Under the pieces are notes generated by a model. That model had not been told where the DNA came from, did not search any database, and saw only the letters and a list, made by a program, of their open reading frames with translations. A program made the position numbers and the translations under genes. This document shows, one piece after another, positions 35,242 to 43,596 of a stretch of DNA of 64,000 nt (positions within the stretch are counted from its first letter, which is position 1; each line of letters begins with the position of its first letter). Source of the stretch: Glaesserella sp041817755 (GTDB lineage Bacteria; Pseudomonadota; Gammaproteobacteria; Enterobacterales; Pasteurellaceae); NCBI RefSeq assembly GCF_041817755.1, contig NZ_JBGYBX010000022.1, forward strand, positions 1-64,000. Reading direction: 5' to 3'.

Positions 35242-35853
35242 ATGAAAAACGTTTTTTTTGATCTCGACGGCACCTTACATCAAGAAGATCTGTTGGCGGC
35301 ATTAGTCAAATATCTGTTCACCAAAAGAAAATGGAATTTGCTTTTTTTCTTGCCGATCTTACCGCTTGTATTCCTGATTTATCGATGCTTTCCCACCCGA
35401 AAATTCAGTCTAAACGGCTTACTCTTTTTCCTTAGCTTCGGTTGTTCAACATCCGAGATGGAACGCTATATCACGGATTTTAAACGGCAGTTCACCCTTA
35501 CGCCATTGCCACAGGTTCAACAGGCGTTGCAACACCATCTCGCTTCTCAAGATCAAATTTGGATTATTTCAGGTAGCCCCGTTGAGCTGATTTCACATTT
35601 CTATGCAGACTTACTACAACAGCCGAATGTACATTTGATTGGCTCAAGTTTGGAACATCGTTATGGGGCAATTTTGTTGAAAGAGCGTTGCCTTACAGAG
35701 AATAAAGTGAAAATGCTTGATGAACGTGTTCAACCTCCGATTCAATTTGACATCGGTTATTCGGACAGTATGACGGATTTACCGATGTTTAAGCGGTGTA
35801 AACAGGCGATGTGGATTACGACAGAGGGAGAAATCAAGCCTCTGGCTCTTTAA
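35242..35853 (+). CDS. pgpC: phosphatidylglycerophosphatase C-like HAD phosphatase
   Basis: A 203-aa HAD-family phosphatase that begins VFFDLDGTLHQEDLLA, with a hydrophobic helix around residues 32-46, IWIISGSPVEL (motif II) and GYSDSMTDLPMF (motif IV). This matches E. coli PgpC (YfhB), which removes the phosphate from phosphatidylglycerol phosphate at the inner membrane. It is followed by the PaeA-like gene after an uptake-sequence pair. Confidence 0.83.
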   Translation: MKNVFFDLDGTLHQEDLLAALVKYLFTKRKWNLLFFLPILPLVFLIYRCFPTRKFSLNGLLFFLSFGCSTSEMERYITDFKRQFTLTPLPQVQQALQHHLASQDQIWIISGSPVELISHFYADLLQQPNVHLIGSSLEHRYGAILLKERCLTENKVKMLDERVQPPIQFDIGYSDSMTDLPMFKRCKQAMWITTEGEIKPLAL

Positions 35854-35909
35854 CAAGCGGTCAGTTTGACTCCATATTTTGCAAATTTTCATGCAAAACA
35901 GACCGCTTG
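35854..35909 (+). terminator. paired uptake sequences after pgpC-like gene
   Basis: CAAGCGGTCAGTTT faces AAACAGACCGCTTG with one mismatch around an AT-rich loop with TTTGCAAA. It begins at the stop codon and probably acts as a terminator. Confidence 0.55.
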
Positions 35910-35977
35910 CACGTTTTTGCCCGATCCGTTCGGTTTTGCTATACTTCGCGTCATTTTCAATGCAATACACTCAAATT

Positions 35978-37282
35978 ATGGGATTATTTGAATCTATTTT
36001 CATCATTATTTTATTGGTCATTGCCAGCGCCATTATTTCGGCGGGCGAAATTTCACTGGCGTCGGTACGAAAACTGAAATTGCAAAATCTCATCAATGAA
36101 GGCAATGAAAAAGCCCAAAAAGTGCTGAAATTGCAAGAAGAACCGGGGCAATTTATCACCGTCGTGCAAATCGCCCAAAACGTCATTGCCGTACTGGGCG
36201 GGATGTTCGGTGAAGGCGCGCTCACGCCTTACATTCACCGCTTTTTAGCCCAATACAGCCAAGCGGCTTGGCTGGAAACGGCTGCATCGTGGATCTCGTT
36301 CACCCTAGTCACCGTGTCTTTTATCATTTTCTCCGATTTAATTCCGAAACGCTTGGCAATTGCCAATCCCGAAAAAGTCGCGATGAAAATGGTAAACCTG
36401 ATGTCTTTCAGCATTATTCTGTTTAAGCCGTTCGTGCTACTGCTGGATCCGCTCGCCAACGCCCTGTTCCGCCTGTTCCGTATTCCGACGGTACGTGAAG
36501 ATACAATGACCTCCGATGATATTGTGGCGATTGTCGATGCCGGTGCGGAAGCGGGGGTATTGAAGGCGCAGGAACATTATTTGATCGAAAATATTTTCGA
36601 TATGCAGCAACGGACGGTGACGTCCACCATGACGATCCGTGAACATATCGTCTTTTTGGATAAGTCCTTCAATCGTCAGCAAACCATTGAAACACTAAAA
36701 GAAAATTCCCATTCCAAGCTGATTATCACCGACGGCAGTTTGGATAAAATTCTCGGTTATGTGGAATCGCACACGTTGTTAACGCTTTATTTGCAGGAAG
36801 AAAACGTGAAATTGACCGATAACCGAGTGTTACGCAAGGCATTGTTTATTCCTGATACCCTTTCGTTGTTTGAAGTGTTGGAGTTGTTTAAATCGTCAGG
36901 TGAAGATTTTGCGGTGATTATTAATGAATATGCGTTAGTTGTGGGCATTGTGACCTTAAACGACGTGATGAGTATTGTGATGGGCGAGTTGGTCTCTAAT
37001 GAAGAAGAACAGATTGTTCGCCGTGATGAAGACTCTTGGCTGGTTGATGGTTCAACACCGTTAGAAGATGTAATGCGGGCATTGGATATCGAATCTTTCC
37101 CGAATCAAGAAAACTACGAAACCATCAGCGGTTTTATGATGTATATGTTGCGAAAAGTGCCGAAAAAGACCGATTTTGTGCTGTACGATAAATATAAGTT
37201 TGAAATTATTGATACGGAAAATTTCAAAATCGATCAACTGATGGTTTCGCTGCGGAAAGACGCAAAATCAGCCCAAGCATAG
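35978..37282 (+). CDS. paeA: CNNM-family exporter, PaeA (YtfL)-like
   Basis: A 434-aa protein from MGLFESIF, with the CNNM membrane domain (SAGEISLASVRKLKL), two CBS motifs (VTSTMTIREH, VIINEYALVVGIVTLNDVM) and a C-terminal CorC domain (YETISGFMMYMLRKVPKKTD). It matches E. coli YtfL, renamed PaeA, reported as an exporter of putrescine and cadaverine. It is a distinct paralogue of the CorB-like gene at 27022. The longer frame upstream has no family similarity. Confidence 0.85.
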   Translation: MGLFESIFIIILLVIASAIISAGEISLASVRKLKLQNLINEGNEKAQKVLKLQEEPGQFITVVQIAQNVIAVLGGMFGEGALTPYIHRFLAQYSQAAWLETAASWISFTLVTVSFIIFSDLIPKRLAIANPEKVAMKMVNLMSFSIILFKPFVLLLDPLANALFRLFRIPTVREDTMTSDDIVAIVDAGAEAGVLKAQEHYLIENIFDMQQRTVTSTMTIREHIVFLDKSFNRQQTIETLKENSHSKLIITDGSLDKILGYVESHTLLTLYLQEENVKLTDNRVLRKALFIPDTLSLFEVLELFKSSGEDFAVIINEYALVVGIVTLNDVMSIVMGELVSNEEEQIVRRDEDSWLVDGSTPLEDVMRALDIESFPNQENYETISGFMMYMLRKVPKKTDFVLYDKYKFEIIDTENFKIDQLMVSLRKDAKSAQA

Positions 37283-37327
37283 CGTTGACGGCGGATATCG
37301 TCTACCGAATACAACATCTTGCATAAA

Positions 37328-37382
37328 AAGCGGTCTGTTTCACTGAAAAATTTGCAAATTTCAAGTGAAAACAGACCGCTTG
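37328..37382. terminator. paired uptake sequences between paeA and the gluconate permease
   Basis: AAAGCGGTCTGTTT and its complement AAACAGACCGCTT form a long stem, with further CACT/AGTG pairing inside, around TTTGCAAA. It lies between two convergent genes and could stop both. Confidence 0.7.
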
Positions 37383-37391
37383 TATTTGTGT

Positions 37392-38741
37392 TTATAACAA
37401 CACGCTACCGATAAAGGCGACGATAAAACCGACGACACCGATAGACGTTTCAAGCGCCGTCCACGTTTTCAAGGTGGTTTTTTCGTCCATTTCTAAAAAG
37501 CGGCTGACAAGCCAGAAACCCGAATCGTTCACATGAGAAAGGACGGTCGCACCGGAAGCAATCGAAATCACGATAAAGCAGATGTCGAATTGGCTGAGAT
37601 CCGGCGTTGCCGCCACCATCGGTGCGATTAACGCCGCCGTGGTAGTTAACGCCACCGTCGCGGAACCTTGAGCGACACGGAAGGTCGTTGCGATAATAAA
37701 GGCGGCAACAATAATCGGCAAACCGGTATCCGACATCAGTGCGGAAAGCTCGTCACCGATACCGCTTGCCCGTAACACGCCGCCGAACATCCCGCCCGCA
37801 CCGGTAACTAAAATAATCGAACAAATCGGACCTAGCGCGTTATTACAAATTTTTTCGATTTGATCATACGTCCGATTACCTTTTAACAGCAGAATCGCCA
37901 CAATTAAGGTAATCAATAATGCAATGGGCGTTTTGCCGATTAAGCGCAGGCTTTGTACCCAAAGATCCGAGCCGTCAACAATCTTGGCAACCGTTAAAGT
38001 ATTCAAGCCGGTATCAAATAAAATCAGCAAAATAGGAAGTAAGAGAATGATCAAGACGCGTTGGAAACTCGGCGGATTTTGTACAGCCGTTTCATTAACC
38101 GCCAACGCGTTTAAAAAGGCTTTCGGTAAATCGACATGAATACGTTTACTGATAAACATACTGAACAGATAAGTGCCGATATACCACGTCGGAATCGCAC
38201 AAACCAAACCGACAATCACCAACAAGCCCATATTTACGCCGAGTAAATCACCGGACGCAACAGGACCGGGATGCGGCGGAAGAAACGCATGCATGACCGC
38301 AAAAGCCCCGGCGGACGGGAAAGCATAACGTAATACGGAGCCGCCGAATTGTTTTGCCACACTGAAAATAATCGGCAGCATAACGACTAAACCGGCGTCA
38401 AAGAAAATCGGGAAACCGAACAGCAGCGAGGCAATCCCTAATGCGAGCGGCGCACGTTTTTCACCGAATTTATTAATCAGCGTATCCGCCAGCACTTTGG
38501 CACCACCGGTAATTTCCAGTAAGCGTCCGATCATCGCCCCCAACCCGACCAGCAATGCGACGGACGCTAAAGTACCGCCGAATCCGTTCAGCAATGTCGG
38601 TAAAATTTTATCCACCGGAATCCCCGTGACCAACGCGGTTAACAAGCTTACGATAATTAACGCCACGAAAGCATGTACTTTAAACTTCATAATCATCACG
38701 AGTAGCAAAATAATTGCCATCACCATTGTAAAAATCAGCAT
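37392..38741 (-). CDS. gluconate:H+ symporter (GntP family)
   Basis: A 449-aa inner-membrane protein with about twelve helices, of the gluconate permease family. Typical segments are GFPIFFDAGLVVMLPI, FLPPHPGPVASGDLLG and SGATVLSHVNDSGFWL. A strong GGGGGA precedes the start at MLIFTMV. It is divergent from gntK across two GntR operators, so it imports gluconate under GntR control. Confidence 0.93.
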   Translation of the reverse strand: MLIFTMVMAIILLLVMIMKFKVHAFVALIIVSLLTALVTGIPVDKILPTLLNGFGGTLASVALLVGLGAMIGRLLEITGGAKVLADTLINKFGEKRAPLALGIASLLFGFPIFFDAGLVVMLPIIFSVAKQFGGSVLRYAFPSAGAFAVMHAFLPPHPGPVASGDLLGVNMGLLVIVGLVCAIPTWYIGTYLFSMFISKRIHVDLPKAFLNALAVNETAVQNPPSFQRVLIILLLPILLILFDTGLNTLTVAKIVDGSDLWVQSLRLIGKTPIALLITLIVAILLLKGNRTYDQIEKICNNALGPICSIILVTGAGGMFGGVLRASGIGDELSALMSDTGLPIIVAAFIIATTFRVAQGSATVALTTTAALIAPMVAATPDLSQFDICFIVISIASGATVLSHVNDSGFWLVSRFLEMDEKTTLKTWTALETSIGVVGFIVAFIGSVLL

Positions 38742-38763
38742 ATTTCCCCCTGAAGGCATGAAT

Positions 38764-38777
38764 TGTTACTGGTAACA
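38764..38777. promoter_or_regulatory. GntR operator, permease side
   Basis: TGTTACTGGTAACA, a near-perfect palindrome equal in type to the E. coli GntR box (ATGTTACCGGTAACAT). It is 22 bases upstream of the permease start and probably blocks it when gluconate is absent. Confidence 0.85.
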
Positions 38778-38826
38778 TATGCCTTCATACTAAAAATGTA
38801 AACATCTCACCTGATTTTATTTTAAA

Positions 38827-38848
38827 TTTGTGATCAAGTTCAAACTTT
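38827..38848. promoter_or_regulatory. possible CRP site
   Basis: TTTGTGATCAAGTTCAAACT has a good left half (TGTGA) and a poor right half. It lies between the two GntR operators, where a CRP activator site would be expected for sugar-acid genes. Confidence 0.4.
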
Positions 38849-38903
38849 GAACATATTTTGGATGAACAAATATCTAAATATGCTAAATTCCCAATATATT
38901 TTT

Positions 38904-38917
38904 TGTTATCGGTAACA
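38904..38917. promoter_or_regulatory. GntR operator, gntK side
   Basis: TGTTATCGGTAACA, the second operator-like palindrome, 20 bases upstream of the gntK start. Confidence 0.85.
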
Positions 38918-38937
38918 ATTTGTTATGGAGGATGATT

Positions 38938-39453
38938 ATGTCAGAGGGTAAGGCATTTATTTTAATGGGCGTTTCCAGCACGGGCAAAACCTCAATCGGT
39001 ACCGAAGTTGCCCGCCGTTTGGGAATGAAATTGATTGACGGCGATGATCTTCACCCACGCGCCAACATTATCAAAATGGGAAAAGGTGTTCCGCTGGATG
39101 ATAACGATCGCGCACCATGGTTGGAAAGAATTAATGACGCGGCGTTTAGCCTAGAACAAAAAAGTGAAAAAGGGATTATCGTTTGCTCCGCGTTAAAGAA
39201 AATCTATCGGGATCGTATCCGCCTAGACAATCAAAACGTAACATTTATTTTTTTGAAAGGATCTTTCGAACTCGTTTTAGAACGCATGAAGCAACGCAAA
39301 GGGCATTACATGAAAGCGGATATGCTGAAAAGCCAGTTCGCCACGTTGGAAGAGCCTCAAGCTGATGAAAGCGATGTGATCTTTATCGACATTGACGCCC
39401 CGTTTGAAACCGTCGTAGCACGTTGTATTGACGCGGTCAAACCGTTGCTTTAA
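38938..39453 (+). CDS. gntK: gluconokinase
   Basis: A 171-aa kinase that phosphorylates gluconate to 6-phosphogluconate. The P-loop is MGVSSTGKTSIG; most gluconokinases have GVSGSGKS, so SST here is a mild variant that still keeps GKT/S. DGDDLHPRANIIKMGKGVPL is the substrate signature. GGAGG precedes the ATG at 38938. It is convergent with gntR, overlapping by four bases. Confidence 0.95.
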   Translation: MSEGKAFILMGVSSTGKTSIGTEVARRLGMKLIDGDDLHPRANIIKMGKGVPLDDNDRAPWLERINDAAFSLEQKSEKGIIVCSALKKIYRDRIRLDNQNVTFIFLKGSFELVLERMKQRKGHYMKADMLKSQFATLEEPQADESDVIFIDIDAPFETVVARCIDAVKPLL

Positions 39454-40451
39454 ATACTTTCCCCGATATGAATTTGATAGCCTAAATTGATAATACTGCT
39501 TTGTTGCGGTATACCGTTTAGGCGATCCAACAGCTCTTGCGCCGCTACCCGACCGATTTCTATACGCGGTGTAATCACCGTAGCTAATTGTGGTGTCAAC
39601 GATTGCCCGACGTCATGCCCGTGAAAACCGGCAATCGCCATGGCTTTCGGTACCTGAATGCCCAAACGCTGACATTCGAATAACGCCCCGATCGCCAAAT
39701 CGTCATTGGTACAAAAAATGCCGTCAATATTCGGGTATTGCACCAAGGCTTGCCGTAATTGCTGTGCGCCAAGCGTAAATGAAGAGGGCTCATCGGTAAT
39801 CAAACTGTGCGGTTCAAGCCGGTGTTTACACATGGCTTGTTCGTAGCCTTGCATTTTTAATTTGGTTCGCTTATCCATCCGAGCGGTGAAATACACAATA
39901 TGTTGATGTCCGCGGCTGATCATCGTCTCCACCATCGATTGTGCCGCCGAAATATTGTCAAATCCGACCGCTTGTTGAATGCCGATTTCACTGCTGTCCA
40001 TAATTTCAATCACGGGAATATTCGCCACCTCCAACATTTTTAACGTACGCTCGGAATGATGATTTTCCGACAAAATAATCCCGTCGACATGGTAAGAAAG
40101 CAATGATTCAATCCGCTGTTCTTCTTTCTCCTGACTGTAGCCGTAATGCGCCAACATGGTTTGGTAGCCGGCATTATCCGTCACCGACTCAATCCCTTTA
40201 ATCACATCGGCAAATACTTGATTGGTTAAAGACGGCACCAACACGCCGATCGCACGGCTTTTGGCATTCGATAAAATATCCGGCGCACGGTTAGGAATAT
40301 AGCCGAATTGCGTGATTGCCTCGGCAATGCGCAAACCGGTTTCGTAAGCCACCGATTGAGGATGACGCAAATAGCGGCTAATCGTCATTTTGGTGATTCC
40401 CAAATGATCCGCAATATCTTGAAGTGTCGGACGTTTATGTTTTAAGCTCAT
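39450..40451 (-). CDS. gntR: gluconate utilisation repressor (LacI family)
   Basis: A 333-aa LacI/GalR regulator: helix-turn-helix TLQDIADHLGITKMTISRYL, hinge helix region, then a periplasmic-binding-like effector domain (IGVLVPSLTNQVFADV, IDGIFCTNDDLAIGALF). The neighbouring gluconate genes and the two operators at 38764 and 38904 identify it as GntR. It has its own upstream gap of about 200 bases. Confidence 0.9.
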   Translation of the reverse strand: MSLKHKRPTLQDIADHLGITKMTISRYLRHPQSVAYETGLRIAEAITQFGYIPNRAPDILSNAKSRAIGVLVPSLTNQVFADVIKGIESVTDNAGYQTMLAHYGYSQEKEEQRIESLLSYHVDGIILSENHHSERTLKMLEVANIPVIEIMDSSEIGIQQAVGFDNISAAQSMVETMISRGHQHIVYFTARMDKRTKLKMQGYEQAMCKHRLEPHSLITDEPSSFTLGAQQLRQALVQYPNIDGIFCTNDDLAIGALFECQRLGIQVPKAMAIAGFHGHDVGQSLTPQLATVITPRIEIGRVAAQELLDRLNGIPQQSSIINLGYQIHIGESI

Positions 40452-40661
40452 TCAGCCGCTCAAATAAGAAAAAGATGGCGTATTTTACTTGAATTTGCGC
40501 GATTTTTTCAATTTTACCGACAAATAACGCTCGACAAGAGGTCTGATTAATCGAAAAATTTACCGATTTCTCTCACGCGATTTCTACAATGGCTATTCGC
40601 AATTGCAGAAAAAATCATTATGATTGTACCATTGTGTTACTGAAATGAAGCAGGTGTCATG

Positions 40662-41000
40662 ATGTCGTTAACCATCTACCATAACCCCAAATGCAGTAAA
40701 TCCCGCGAAACCTTAGCCATTATTCGTGAAGCCGGGATCGAACCGACGATTGTCGAATACTTGAAGCAGCCGTTAAGCGTTGAGTTGATTACAAAACTGA
40801 TTCACGAAAGCGGTTTAGCGGTGAGAGAAGCCGTCCGCACCGATGCCGAAGCCTATCAGCAGATTACCGCTGAAATGCCTGACGCTGAAATTATCGCATT
40901 GATCGCGCAGCATCCGAATCTGCTGAACCGCCCGTTTGTCAGCAGTGAAAAAGGCACCAAACTTTGCCGCCCGCCCGAATTAGTGAAAAGCTTACTTTAA
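40662..41000 (+). CDS. arsC: ArsC-family glutaredoxin-dependent arsenate reductase
   Basis: A 112-aa thioredoxin-fold protein with CSKSRETLA near residue 11 (redox Cys) and the RPFV ... RPPE C-terminal blocks of the ArsC/YfgD branch. It reduces arsenate or acts as a general thiol reductase; no arsenic export or arsR genes are nearby, so YfgD-type function is more likely. Two ATGs (40659, 40662) are possible. aroQ follows after six to nine bases. Confidence 0.85.
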   Translation: MSLTIYHNPKCSKSRETLAIIREAGIEPTIVEYLKQPLSVELITKLIHESGLAVREAVRTDAEAYQQITAEMPDAEIIALIAQHPNLLNRPFVSSEKGTKLCRPPELVKSLL

Positions 41001-41009
41001 GGAGATATG

Positions 41010-41453
41010 ATGAAAAAAATCCTACTGTTAAACGGTCCGAACTTAAATATGCTCGGCAAACGCGAACCGCATATTTATGGTTCACAAACCTTGTCGGATA
41101 TCGAACAACATTTAAAACGGCAAGCCGAAGCGCAGGGCTTTGCCTTTGATTATTTCCAAGCAAACGGCGAAGAGCCTCTGATTAACCGTATTCATCAAGG
41201 TTTTCAACAGGTTGATTTTATTATTATCAACCCCGGAGCGTTCACTCACACCAGTGTGGCGTTGCGCGATGCGTTGTTGTCGGTTGCAATTCCCTTCGTG
41301 GAAGTCCATTTATCGAACGTTCACGCCCGCGAACCCTTCCGCCACCATTCTTATTTAAGCGATGTCGCAAAAGGTGTGATTTGCGGATTAGGGGCAAAAG
41401 GTTATGACTACGCATTGGACTATGCTGTCACCTATTTAAATGCCGCAAAATAA
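41010..41453 (+). CDS. aroQ: 3-dehydroquinate dehydratase, type II
   Basis: A 147-aa shikimate-pathway enzyme. ILLLNGPNLNMLGKREPHIYG carries the catalytic Tyr region, NPGAFTHTSVALRDAL the substrate site and VHLSNVHAREPFRHHS the catalytic His region. AAGGAG is five bases before this ATG; another ATG stands three bases upstream. In many bacteria aroQ precedes accBC, as here. Confidence 0.96.
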   Translation: MKKILLLNGPNLNMLGKREPHIYGSQTLSDIEQHLKRQAEAQGFAFDYFQANGEEPLINRIHQGFQQVDFIIINPGAFTHTSVALRDALLSVAIPFVEVHLSNVHAREPFRHHSYLSDVAKGVICGLGAKGYDYALDYAVTYLNAAK

Positions 41454-41589
41454 TTCCCGACGGCATTATCTAATGTCAGGGCTGGTAGGATAACTGCTAC
41501 GATCAGTTATAAAAAAGTAACAATTTCGCCAATTTTGTAAGATTTTCTTCGCAAATTAGCTGAAATTCAGGTAATCTACGCACAGTTTT

Positions 41590-41613
41590 GCTCTGCGCCT
41601 TTCGGGTGCAGAG
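41590..41613 (+). promoter_or_regulatory. leader hairpin before accB
   Basis: CTCTGCGCC and GGGTGCAGAG form a short hairpin 37 bases ahead of the accB ATG in a 196-base gap. It is not followed by a T run, so it is not a clear terminator; a leader role in acc regulation is only a possibility. Confidence 0.4.
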
Positions 41614-41649
41614 TTTCACATTTCTTACTAATACATAACGGATCTCACT

Positions 41650-42126
41650 ATGGATATTCGCAAAATTAAAAAACTTATCGAACTCGTTGAAGAATCAGGC
41701 ATCACCGAATTAGAGGTGTCTGAAGAAGAAGGTACGGTACGTATCAGCCGTGCCGCACCGGCGGCGGCACAACCTGCCTTACAATATGTTGCGGCACCGC
41801 AAGCGGCTCCGGCTCCGGTTGCAGCCCCTGCCCCGGTTGCTCAAGCGGCTCCGGCACCAACGGCAGCAGCGACCGGCGGCGCAGATATTTCAGGTCACGC
41901 GGTACTTTCACCGATGGTCGGTACGTTCTACCGTAGCCCAAGCCCTGAAGCCAAACCATTCGTTGAAGTAGGACAAACCGTTAAAGTCGGTGATTCCCTC
42001 TGTATCGTTGAAGCCATGAAAATGATGAACCGCATCGAATCGGACAAAGCCGGTGTGGTCAAAGCGATTTTGGTCAACGACGGCGAAGCGGTAGAATTCG
42101 ACCAAAAACTGTTCATCATCGAATAA
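41650..42126 (+). CDS. accB: biotin carboxyl carrier protein of acetyl-CoA carboxylase
   Basis: A 158-aa carrier. The N-terminal dimerisation segment is followed by an Ala/Pro-rich linker (residues 37-77), then the biotinyl domain, with the biotin lysine in VEAMKMMN. It carries CO2 between biotin carboxylase and the carboxyltransferase. accC follows after 78 bases with an uptake-sequence pair between. Confidence 0.97.
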   Translation: MDIRKIKKLIELVEESGITELEVSEEEGTVRISRAAPAAAQPALQYVAAPQAAPAPVAAPAPVAQAAPAPTAAATGGADISGHAVLSPMVGTFYRSPSPEAKPFVEVGQTVKVGDSLCIVEAMKMMNRIESDKAGVVKAILVNDGEAVEFDQKLFIIE

Positions 42127-42135
42127 TTCTTTTCT

Positions 42136-42184
42136 TGCAAGCGGTCGATTATTTGCAAATTTTTGCAAAAAACGTACCGCTTGA
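42136..42184 (+). repeat. paired uptake sequences between accB and accC
   Basis: CAAGCGGTCGATT and AACGTACCGCTTG face each other around two TTTGCAAA-like stretches. The stem has two mismatches. Being inside an operon, it may lower accC expression or simply be an uptake site. Confidence 0.5.
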
Positions 42185-42204
42185 TCACTTAAGGGCAAAC
42201 ACTC

Positions 42205-43548
42205 ATGTTAGAAAAAGTTGTTATTGCAAACCGTGGTGAAATTGCTTTACGTATTTTACGCGCGTGTAAAGAGCTCGGCATTAAAACCGTGGCCGTCCAT
42301 TCTACTGCCGACCGTGAATTAAAACACGTTCTCCTTGCCGATGAAACCATTTGTATCGGACCGGCACCGTCAACCAAAAGTTATTTAAACATCCCGGCAA
42401 TTATTGCCGCCGCCGAAGTAACCGGCGCAGAAGCCATCCATCCGGGATACGGTTTCTTATCCGAAAATGCCAATTTTGCCGAACAAGTGGAAATGTCAGG
42501 GTTCACGTTTATCGGACCGACCGCCGATGTTATCCGTTTAATGGGCGATAAAGTGTCTGCCATCAACGCCATGAAAAAAGCCGGCGTACCTTGCGTACCG
42601 GGTTCCGACGGTCCTGTCGGCAACGATGCGGCAAAAAATAAAGAAATTGCCAAACGTATCGGCTATCCGGTGATCATCAAAGCATCCGGCGGCGGTGGCG
42701 GTCGCGGTATGCGTGTCGTACACCGTGAAGAAGATTTGGAAGAATCCATCGCCATGACAAAAGCGGAAGCGAAAGCTGCGTTTAATAATGATATGGTATA
42801 TATGGAAAAATACCTTGAAAATCCGCGCCATATCGAAATTCAAGTGCTTGCCGACACACACGGCAATGCGGTTTACCTTGCGGAACGTGACTGCTCCATG
42901 CAACGTCGCCACCAAAAAGTGGTGGAAGAAGCGCCGGCACCGGGTATTACCGATGAGCTTCGTAAATTTATCGGTGAACGCTGTGCGAATGCTTGTATCG
43001 AAATCGGTTATCGTGGTGCGGGTACGTTCGAATTCTTATATGAAAACGGCGAATTCTATTTCATTGAAATGAACACGCGTTTACAAGTAGAACACCCCGT
43101 CACCGAAATGATTACCGGCGTAGACTTGGTGAAAGAGCAACTCCGTGTTGCCGCCGGTTTACCGATTTCGATTAAACAAGAAGACATCAAGGTGCGCGGT
43201 CATGCGATTGAATGCCGTATTAATGCGGAAGATCCGAACACCTTCCTACCGTCACCGGGCAAAATTACCCGTTTGCACGTACCGGGCGGCTTGGGGGTAC
43301 GTTGGGATTCGCATATTTATGCGGGTTATTCCGTACCGCCGCATTACGATTCCATGATTGGGAAATTAATCACCTATGCGGAAAGCCGTGAAATTGCAAT
43401 TCGCCGTATGGAAAATGCATTGTCGGAAACCATCATCGAAGGGATCAAAACGAATATTCCGTTGCATAAACAGATTTTGGCTGATGCCAACTTCCGTAAA
43501 GGCGGAACCAATATTCACTACCTTGAGAAGAAATTGGGTCTTAAATAA
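42205..43548 (+). CDS. accC: biotin carboxylase
   Basis: A 447-aa ATP-grasp enzyme that carboxylates biotin on AccB. KVVIANRGEIALRILRACKE is the N-terminal start, KASGGGGGRGMRVV the ATP loop, and EMNTRLQVEHPVTEM the catalytic block. A complete terminator follows at 43552-43582, and the O-antigen locus converges on it. Confidence 0.97.
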   Translation: MLEKVVIANRGEIALRILRACKELGIKTVAVHSTADRELKHVLLADETICIGPAPSTKSYLNIPAIIAAAEVTGAEAIHPGYGFLSENANFAEQVEMSGFTFIGPTADVIRLMGDKVSAINAMKKAGVPCVPGSDGPVGNDAAKNKEIAKRIGYPVIIKASGGGGGRGMRVVHREEDLEESIAMTKAEAKAAFNNDMVYMEKYLENPRHIEIQVLADTHGNAVYLAERDCSMQRRHQKVVEEAPAPGITDELRKFIGERCANACIEIGYRGAGTFEFLYENGEFYFIEMNTRLQVEHPVTEMITGVDLVKEQLRVAAGLPISIKQEDIKVRGHAIECRINAEDPNTFLPSPGKITRLHVPGGLGVRWDSHIYAGYSVPPHYDSMIGKLITYAESREIAIRRMENALSETIIEGIKTNIPLHKQILADANFRKGGTNIHYLEKKLGLK

Positions 43549-43551
43549 TGA

Positions 43552-43582
43552 AAAATGCCTGTGAATCATCACAGGCATTTTC
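43552..43582. terminator. bidirectional terminator between accC and wbaP-like gene
   Basis: AAAATGCCTGTGA, loop ATCA, TCACAGGCATTTT: a perfect 13-bp stem with A run before and T run after, so it can end transcription from both sides. Confidence 0.88.
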
Positions 43583-43596
43583 ACTTGTACACACTC

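Noticed and set aside
27022..37282. Two CNNM/CBS proteins (CorB-like and PaeA-like) as a local duplication
   Set aside because: They match different E. coli families (YfjD and YtfL), are on opposite strands and 8 kb apart; ordinary paralogues.
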